From contig BGKB01000057.1 of assembly GCA_003116975.1 (NCBI GenBank), positions 62,001-126,000 of the forward strand: DNA of 64,000 nt, read 5' to 3'. The notes under the pieces were generated by a model that was given only the letters and a program-made list of their open reading frames with translations, searched no databases and was not told the origin of the DNA. The position numbers and the translations under genes were made by a program. Shown here in pieces: positions 57,795 to 64,000 of the stretch; position 1 is the first letter of the stretch, and every line of letters begins with the position of its first letter. This DNA comes from Aurantiochytrium sp. KH105. Lineage: Eukaryota; Sar; Bigyra; Thraustochytrida; Thraustochytriidae.

Positions 57795-59267
57795 ATGGTG
57801 ACGACGCGGAGGACCGCCGCAGGCGCCAAGAAGAGCGCGAGCACGCGTGCTGTGGACAACAAGACAAAGACGCCTGCGGCATCGCACAAGGATGACAAAG
57901 ACGTCAATGGCAAGCCTGATGGGTACTCGGGCACCAACGATGTGCAGACCCGCGCCACCGAGGCGGCCTTTCAACCGCCGATCGTTGCCATGAGCGCCGC
58001 CCTGCTCGTCCCTCTTGGCGCGCTCATGTTCCATGTCGGCAAACGGAACCACGAGGTAGGCATACAGCTCGCCGCTTGCACCCTTGTCTCGGTGTGCGGC
58101 TTTCTCGTGACCACTTACATGGTCCCGTTGGTCGGAGAGAAAATCAAAGCCAAATTGTACGGCGTTGATATTGGCAAGCGAGGTCTTGGAGGCCCACGCG
58201 ATGGCGAGCGTGTACCCGAGAGCTTAGGGATCGTGTCTGCCATGGCGTTCATGATTTCGGTGGGGATCTTGCAGGCTCTCTTTGCCAGCTCCAACGGGCA
58301 GATGCTAGAGTACAACACAGCATTGCTCTCCATTTGCTTTGCAACATTGCTCGGTCTCGTCGATGACATTATTGACATCAAATGGAAGCACAAATTGATC
58401 ATTGGCATTGTCATGTCCCTTCCCATGCTGCTTTCATACAAAGGCGCGACCACGGTCTTGGTCCCGCGCCCCCTCATTGGTGCCCTCGTCAAGACTGGCA
58501 CAGACGAAAACGATGTTGCATTGACGGCATTGGGCAAAGCTGTCGACGCCCTTCCCTCAGTGCATGTGCAGGGCGAGGGCGCTCTTTTGGACCTTGGCAT
58601 TCTGTACTATGGCTATATGCTCGCGCTCGTCGTGTTTTGCACCAATGCGGTCAACATTTATGCTGGGATCAATGGTATTGAGGTTGGGCAGTCCATCATT
58701 ATGGCTCTGAGCATTGCTGTCGTAAATTTGCTTGACTTGGAATGGCGTGGCGCATCCGTCGAGGATGTGCTTAGTGGTGATGGAAGTCATCATCTCTTTT
58801 CGCTGATGCTCATGCTCCCGTTTGTTGCTACATCTGCAGGCTTATTGGTTCACAACTGGTACCCTGCCCGCTGTTTCGTTGGCGATGTCTACCCTTATTA
58901 TGCGGGCATGACGATCGCCACAGCAGCCATCCTGGGCCACTTTAGCAAGTCGCTCCTCTTTCTCATCATTCCCCAGGTGGTCAATTTTGTCTACTCGGTG
59001 CCGCAGCTCTTTCACATGATTCCCATCCCACGTCATCGTCTCCCGCGTATTGATTTGCGAACAGGTTATCTTCACCCTTCCAAGGTAGCACCCGGGGATG
59101 ATCGTGACAACATGACGCTCCTCTGCCTCGCCCTGCGTATCTTCGGACCGATGCATGAGCGCACGCTCTGTGTTGTACTCATTTTGCTGCAGGTTATTTG
59201 CGCAGCAATTGGGATTTTCCTGCGCCACTATGTTGCTGGCCATATTTTCCGAATTCCACTAAGCTAA
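57795..59267 (+). CDS. ALG7: UDP-GlcNAc:dolichyl-phosphate GlcNAc-1-phosphotransferase
   Basis: 490 residues. It transfers GlcNAc-1-P from UDP-GlcNAc to dolichyl phosphate on the cytosolic ER face, the first step of N-glycan assembly and the tunicamycin target. About ten transmembrane segments are visible. Conserved signatures: VDIGKRG after the second helix, ATLLGLVDDIIDIKWKHK with the Asp pair, CTNAVNIYAGINGIEVGQ, NWYPARCFVGDVYPYYAGMT and IPIPRHRLPR. The Lys/Ala-rich first 60 residues are longer than usual. Full-length otherwise and expected to be active. Confidence 0.96.
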   Translation: MVTTRRTAAGAKKSASTRAVDNKTKTPAASHKDDKDVNGKPDGYSGTNDVQTRATEAAFQPPIVAMSAALLVPLGALMFHVGKRNHEVGIQLAACTLVSVCGFLVTTYMVPLVGEKIKAKLYGVDIGKRGLGGPRDGERVPESLGIVSAMAFMISVGILQALFASSNGQMLEYNTALLSICFATLLGLVDDIIDIKWKHKLIIGIVMSLPMLLSYKGATTVLVPRPLIGALVKTGTDENDVALTALGKAVDALPSVHVQGEGALLDLGILYYGYMLALVVFCTNAVNIYAGINGIEVGQSIIMALSIAVVNLLDLEWRGASVEDVLSGDGSHHLFSLMLMLPFVATSAGLLVHNWYPARCFVGDVYPYYAGMTIATAAILGHFSKSLLFLIIPQVVNFVYSVPQLFHMIPIPRHRLPRIDLRTGYLHPSKVAPGDDRDNMTLLCLALRIFGPMHERTLCVVLILLQVICAAIGIFLRHYVAGHIFRIPLS

Positions 59268-59521
59268 CACTCTAATCTGGTACTACTTGTGAGATGTTTG
59301 CTGTTTGTGTTTGTTTGACTTTGAGCAATTCTTGTGCTGACTTCTTCCTTTGCAGGCACTAACATCGCTGTCAGCGTGAACAAGTCCATTTTCGCATCAT
59401 TGTGCGTCCCCTCCCCCTTATACACACGTGAAGATTACAAGAAAGGAATGAAAAAAATAGGATACATTTTTTTAAAGAGTACAGTTCGGCAGAAGAAAGG
59501 TTTGCACAAGCGTAATGGACC

Positions 59522-62473
59522 TCAGATGGCTTGTTCCGTGTATCCAGGCATGAGCTCATCTGTATCGCGCATACACCACGCCAGTGTAGAATGGATGCGA
59601 CGCGAAAGCGCCTGTGAGCCGCTGCCAACGCGAACATCGAGCAGTCGAACGACGGAGAGAAGGGCCCGAGAGAGTGCTGCGCAGAGTCGCTCTCGACTAT
59701 CTACGGAAAGATCGTCGAAAAAATCGTCCAGGAGTGCCTGAAAGTGATATAAAACAATGTCGAGCGACTCTACATCGATACCCGTGTCTTCGGCGGTGGT
59801 GAAGAGAAAAACGAGGCACTGGCATGCAGTCACAAAGCCCGAGTTGACATCCTGGACGAGAGAACCCATGATCTCAAAGATCTTCGTCACGAGCTCAGGG
59901 TACTGCGCGCTCTCTGGATTTGGTTCGCGTACAATGTCATCTACCGCGGTCATCCACTTTGTGAGAAGACTCGCGTCCTGAGCCACGAGAGAGGTTGCCA
60001 CCTCGAGTGTCTCGAAAATACACTCGTCCGGAAGGGTTGGTAAGACGTCAAAGATGAAGCTCACCAGATACTCGCATGAAGACAGATCGGCCATGCCAAT
60101 ATCACACAGGTAGATCACGCCATCGAGAATTCGCAAGGAGATTTCACGGACCAAGTCCGGGGGCCCGACCAGGTAGGGAAGACCGATTTCGAACACGAGG
60201 GCAAGGGTCCGCGGCACAAGAATCTTGCTGCGCGCCTCGGAGAAGTCGCACTCAATCATGAGCAAAGTCAGTGTTTGTACGATGTGAATGAGATTTTGCG
60301 CCCAATGCTGCACCATCGTTTCTTCATTGGGGTCGCAATCTCTCAACTCTGGCGTCTCTGGATCTCCGAGAAGGATGCGCTCCGCACGACTCGCGAGAAA
60401 GGAGAGCATGAGCGCAGCGCGAGAAGAGAGCACGAGGTGTGGGATGTGGCACAGCGCGCGACAGACGGCCGTGGCCTCCTCAACGTCGATGGGGCTTCCG
60501 CCAAGGGGTCGATTTGGGTCGTGCATGGCTGACTCGGGGCAAATCACATCCAAAAGACGATCGGCAATACTTGCGGTGGTGGGATATGTGTCAAATTTGG
60601 GATCGATCTGTGCCAAGTCCGTGAGAAGCTCACAAGCATGAAAGGTATCGGTTCTGAAGTCCCGATCGCGGGCGGCACGATGCGCGAGAATCGACACTAC
60701 CAGCGAAATAGCTCCAGTCGTGTGCATTCCACGGGTGTAGTGGCAGATGGTGCGCGTGTCTCGGACCATTGCATCAATCTCAGAGGGACGGAGACGTTGC
60801 ATCAGGGCATGCCAAAGATGGTGCACGAGTATCCCAGTGTATTCTCGCACACGCAGGTGCGCAGGTAGAGCAGCGACACTTCGATTAAGCGAAGAGGAAC
60901 GCGAGCTCGCAGGCCCGTACATGGGAATGCGAAAGGAGTCCATGGGCGACGATGCTATTGCAGGCATCGAAGACACGGACGTCGGAGAGATGAGGTGGGC
61001 GCGACCACGTCTTGCGTCTGCGGGGACCTGAACACGTAGCGCAACGCGATTTGCTCCAAGCGAGTCATTTTCGTCAGCACCACTCCGCTCCGCAATCGTT
61101 TCATAGCTGCCTCCAGGGCTCGGCTCGGCTGGCGCCCTCGGCCGACGTGCGCTCATGGGTGTTCTCGGCGCAGCAGCAGCGACTTGCGCATCAGCGTTTG
61201 TCGCAGAACGAGTGGTCAGAGCAGCAGCACCGCGGGCGACGCGAGCGGTGGTGCTGCGAGGCGACACTTTGATCTGCGACTCGACGCTATCGTGGGCGCG
61301 CGGGCTCCTCACCGCGCCCGTGGCGCCTTCGTACGAATTCGAGCGAAAAGAATGGCGCGGTCTTGGTCGCGATTGTTGCGAAAGAGATTGATGCGGGCGC
61401 TTGAGATCTGCAGACATGGTCATGGACATGCTGTTGCTCAGGGATCCATCGAGCGAGAGGCCACTGTTATTGAAGCGGCCTTTGATGAGAGCAATTTGTC
61501 TATCCATCGCGTTGGCGAACTCCTCTTGCTCAGAAAGATTTCTCGACGCGAGGAGGTGATCGTGCTGCACATCATGGGCGCGAGCCTCTTGCAATTCATC
61601 GTTTGCGAAGTTTAGTGCGAGCTGAATGCCAAAGAGAAGAGCATCGACGCCCCCGCGCACAGCCTGGACAAGGTGTGCGGGCGAGCTTGCATGAACGAGA
61701 CACATTTCGAGTAATGCATTGAGAATCTCGCGCTCGTGTTTGTGATAGGCAATGTGTTGATCATGAACGTCAACGAAATTGAGGTTTGGAATGAGGCCAA
61801 GACTTGCCTCTTGGTTGGCCGTAAATGGATTGCGAGGCCGTGGCGCGTGCAGCAGAGGTTCGATGGCGGCGAGCATCGACTTTGGGTTTCGTCGTTGTTC
61901 GTACGTGGCAACAGACCAGGCGACACGAATCATCCCACGCGATGGCCCAGGGAGGTCGAGAAGGTTTGTCTCAAAACTCTCAAAGCGAGCGAGACGTTCT
62001 TGAAGTACACTGACGAGACGCGAGCAGGAAAGCTCGTCGGCGGGGAGATCACCATGAAAGTGGAGCTGCAAAATGCGCAAATCTGCGATCGTGTCCAGGA
62101 TTCTGGCGAGGTCGCCAACTTGCGCCGGGTCGAGATTTTGAATGGTGAGCACCGCAAGGTCGCGAAGATCGAGTGCTTGGAGGTCAGCGCTGGCGAGAGG
62201 ACTGCCACCTGCATCGAGGCGGATTCCTGAGAGTTTCCAGAGAACCCAGTGGGGCGGATCTCTGCGAAGCGCGTGCACGGAGACGGCATGGTCCAAGACT
62301 GCGTCGAGGCGAATCGGAAAGCCTTGCAAGCTTTGGAGAAGAAGTCTGCTCACCAGAGGCGTGGTGTGGAAGACCTCATCCTCCGGAAGATACTCGCATA
62401 TATGTCTCCACAGGACGCCGCCTTCGACGGACGCCACGGTCTCCAGGTCCGCCGCCATGCTCATAACGGCCAT
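59522..62473 (-). CDS. F-box-like protein with C-terminal helical (armadillo-like) region
   Basis: 983 residues from the ATG at 62473; the frame opens to 62659 but the extension is Arg/Leu-rich. Residues ~18-55 look like an F-box: GVLWRHICEYLPEDEVFHTT, then VSRLLLQSL. Leu-rich strands follow (LASADLQALDLRDLAVLTIQ, LRILQLHFHGDL), then a disordered Ser/Arg/Ala linker (~330-560). The last ~420 residues are almost all helical, with repeated helices such as VLSSRAALMLSFLASR, LTLLMIECDFSEA and LVREISLRILDGVIYLCDIG, in the manner of armadillo/importin-alpha-type repeats. An SCF ubiquitin-ligase receptor is one reading. I do not recognise the family; the F-box is tentative. Confidence 0.72.
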   Translation of the reverse strand: MAVMSMAADLETVASVEGGVLWRHICEYLPEDEVFHTTPLVSRLLLQSLQGFPIRLDAVLDHAVSVHALRRDPPHWVLWKLSGIRLDAGGSPLASADLQALDLRDLAVLTIQNLDPAQVGDLARILDTIADLRILQLHFHGDLPADELSCSRLVSVLQERLARFESFETNLLDLPGPSRGMIRVAWSVATYEQRRNPKSMLAAIEPLLHAPRPRNPFTANQEASLGLIPNLNFVDVHDQHIAYHKHEREILNALLEMCLVHASSPAHLVQAVRGGVDALLFGIQLALNFANDELQEARAHDVQHDHLLASRNLSEQEEFANAMDRQIALIKGRFNNSGLSLDGSLSNSMSMTMSADLKRPHQSLSQQSRPRPRHSFRSNSYEGATGAVRSPRAHDSVESQIKVSPRSTTARVARGAAALTTRSATNADAQVAAAAPRTPMSARRPRAPAEPSPGGSYETIAERSGADENDSLGANRVALRVQVPADARRGRAHLISPTSVSSMPAIASSPMDSFRIPMYGPASSRSSSLNRSVAALPAHLRVREYTGILVHHLWHALMQRLRPSEIDAMVRDTRTICHYTRGMHTTGAISLVVSILAHRAARDRDFRTDTFHACELLTDLAQIDPKFDTYPTTASIADRLLDVICPESAMHDPNRPLGGSPIDVEEATAVCRALCHIPHLVLSSRAALMLSFLASRAERILLGDPETPELRDCDPNEETMVQHWAQNLIHIVQTLTLLMIECDFSEARSKILVPRTLALVFEIGLPYLVGPPDLVREISLRILDGVIYLCDIGMADLSSCEYLVSFIFDVLPTLPDECIFETLEVATSLVAQDASLLTKWMTAVDDIVREPNPESAQYPELVTKIFEIMGSLVQDVNSGFVTACQCLVFLFTTAEDTGIDVESLDIVLYHFQALLDDFFDDLSVDSRERLCAALSRALLSVVRLLDVRVGSGSQALSRRIHSTLAWCMRDTDELMPGYTEQAI

Positions 62474-62830
62474 CGTCGCGCGCGACCTCGTTGACGCCGG
62501 CGCAGAGGCCGTGTAATGATGACCGTCGCCGTGGGTCTCAAGAGGGAGAAGGTGATCGTCTTCGCTTTGGAGCCGTCTTCGTTTCGGACCCGGCAGGAGC
62601 GGGGCACAGAGCAGCACAGCAGAGCACAGCCAAAGGCGAGGTCGAGGCGAGCGATGCAAGCAGAAACCCTCGGCAGCCGAGCTCCGCGGACGGTGCCGGT
62701 CTTGGCGTCACGCGTAGTTTAGTGAGTTTTTTCCGAACCCAGCGATGGGCCGGTCTTGCCAGGCCCGAGGCGACGACTGGGGCCTGCTGGCGAGGCGTGG
62801 AAAGCGGCCGCAGGCCTGGGGAGCAAGCAA

Positions 62831-62832
<2 letters not shown>

Positions 62833-62865
<33 letters not shown>
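62833..62865. repeat. (GGCA)n microsatellite
   Basis: Eight perfect units. A (CTGT)n tract at 62921-62952 follows within 60 bp. Confidence 0.94.
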
Positions 62866-62920
62866 GAGAGGCAACGAGGGCGCGAAACAGGCCGAGCGAG
62901 CGAAGGTTGACCCTCTCAAG

Positions 62921-62952
<32 letters not shown>

Positions 62953-62995
62953 CCGCACGCGTCCACGCGGCTGGCTGGCCGGCGCCCTGGCAGGC

Positions 62996-63035
62996 GGGCG
63001 GGCGGGCGGGCGGGCGGGAGGGAGGGCGGGCGGGC
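62996..63035 (+). repeat. G-run repeat (GGGC)n with GGGA variants
   Basis: Six or more runs of three G separated by one or two bases, on the plus strand. Confidence 0.85.
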
Positions 63036-64000
63036 AGGCTGGCTGGCTGGCAGGCTGGCCTCCGCGCCGGGATGAGGGTCTGCCCGCTGCTCGAGCCGAG
63101 CCGAGTCGGGTCGAGTCGAGTCGAGTCGATGGGGAATTAGCCCAGCACCCCACCCCGGGCTCCTTTGGAACAGAACAACCGGGACGTTCTCCGCGTTCTC
63201 TTCAACTCGTTTTGGTCTCGCGTCTTGGCCCTGGCTATACCATGCACGGCGCACTTTTGTTCTTTTCACCCGCACGCGAGCTGTGGGGGGCATGTCCTGG
63301 CTCGGCTTGGCATTGATTGGATTGCTTGGTATTGTGACTTGGCATCGCTGGCGGAAGAGCTGGCTGGTGGGCGGGCCCGACCGGCGAACGGTATTTTGCA
63401 TGCAACGGAAGACAGGGACTGTCGGAAATATGCCCAGCCGAAAATTTCCTCACTTCGATGAAGTAGGAAAGTATGAAGGAATCTTTCGCGGAAATGGGAC
63501 CACGACGTCTTTCTCATGCTCTTGGTCACATATAGCAAGCTATAGCCGTGTCGCTCGCTCAAACTACGTAGCTGGCTATGACTAGCTAGCCACTATGGCT
63601 CGCAAAGGCCCACTAGCGGTCTGATTCAATAAAAGATAGGCTAACTGTGAAAAGAAAGAGCGAGCGAGGCTGGGCTTGTCCCGAGAATTTCACTGGCTTA
63701 GGGTCAACCCGATTTTGAGCGATCGCGGCATTTCCGCAAGAATAAGATTCGCCGTTGACGTGGAAGTCAACGAGAAGTCACGTGAGCGATCGATGGTTGG
63801 CAGACTCCAATGCACGACAGGCTATGTCGCGCCGTCTCGTGGCAGACATGTACAGCCATTCCTTTTTCTTTTCCTTTTCCTTTTTCCTTTTTTTCTCTTC
63901 CCACAAATAGGCTCTGTCTAATGGGTCCCAAATGCAGTCAGGAGCCCAATCGGTGTTCGCAAACGAGTGAACGGTCGTGGGCCGCAAACGTTGCCCGTAA

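Larger units (their letters stand above)
62474..64000. other. Intergenic, microsatellite-rich; no gene seen
   Basis: Contains (GGCA)n, (CTGT)n and G-run blocks, then AT-richer DNA from about 63240. Frames of up to ~190 codons are translations of repeats. A 100-codon plus-strand frame at 63283 has a hydrophobic start but no other support. Confidence 0.55.

Noticed and set aside
59336-59355. Splice-acceptor-like sequence (CTGAC...TTTGCAG) after ALG7
   Set aside because: ALG7 is complete at 59267, no convincing donor precedes the site, and the downstream DNA encodes nothing. It could be a 3' UTR intron but is not supported enough to list.
63283-63585. 100-codon plus-strand frame starting with a hydrophobic segment
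   Set aside because: Short, with no homology recognised and no supporting signal; compositionally like the flanking non-coding DNA.
1-64000. tRNA, rRNA or other classical structured RNA genes
   Set aside because: I looked for the T-loop GGTTCGAATCC-type pattern and other hallmarks by eye and saw no convincing cloverleaf. A covariance-model scan would be needed to exclude them.

Overview
This is eukaryotic nuclear DNA. It encodes an RNA polymerase II subunit (RPB9), a spliceosomal protein (RBM22/Slt11), ALG7/DPAGT1, an ArfGAP2/3, a MESD-like ER chaperone, TALE homeodomains, RGS, F-BAR and FHA proteins. At least one spliceosomal intron is visible (GT...AG with a CTAAC branch site, in RPB9), but most genes are single long open frames. 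The compact, GC-rich, intron-poor genes, the abundant poly-Q/poly-S/acidic insertions, and the intergenic regions crowded with 4-bp microsatellites suggest a unicellular protist. A stramenopile of the labyrinthulomycete/thraustochytrid type is my best guess, but that is inference and no marker gene here proves it.

Layout. 1-1256 (-): 5' part of a SMARCAL1-like SNF2 helicase with a PARP-type zinc finger. 1257-10055: gene-free, microsatellite-rich DNA. 10056-11594 (+): unrecognised poly-Q/poly-S protein. 11897-12453: two tandem copies of a ~276-bp unit. 12579-14471 (-): coiled-coil protein with a KEN box. 16534-18084 (+): LIMK/TESK-like kinase with a large Asp/His insert. 18621-24389 (+): a 1922-residue SNF2-like helicase fused to an AlkA/Mag1-type DNA glycosylase. 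24300-26396 (-): UDP-glycosyltransferase-like membrane protein whose 3' coding end overlaps the fusion gene antisense. 26678-27217 (-): FHA protein. 28071-30179 (-): FBH1-like UvrD-family helicase. 33285-35816 (+): protein with two tandem TALE homeodomains. 36113-37729 (-): REB1/TTF1/DMTF1-like Myb protein. 38226-40112 (-): RGS + F-BAR protein. 42015-42986 (+): disordered orphan. 43916-44590 (+): MESD-like chaperone ending in KTEL. 45322-46869 (+): ArfGAP2/3. 47164-48096 (-): alpha/beta hydrolase. 48773-49353 (+): RPB9, two exons. 49541-52723 (-): FBF1-like coiled coil. 53350-54771 (-): type II membrane protein, perhaps PC-esterase-like. 55583-57149 (+): RBM22/Slt11, its 5' end lost at an N in the assembly. 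57795-59267 (+): ALG7/DPAGT1. 59522-62473 (-): F-box-like plus helical-repeat protein. 62474-64000: microsatellites, no gene.

The genes are mostly unrelated housekeeping and regulatory genes on both strands, as expected of a eukaryotic chromosome; there is no operon logic. The one notable theme is genome maintenance in the first 30 kb: the zinc-finger SMARCAL1-like helicase, the helicase-glycosylase fusion, an FHA protein and an FBH1-like helicase. The strongest candidate for undescribed biology is the helicase-glycosylase fusion. The tandem TALE protein, the RGS/F-BAR protein and the MESD-like protein are second-tier.
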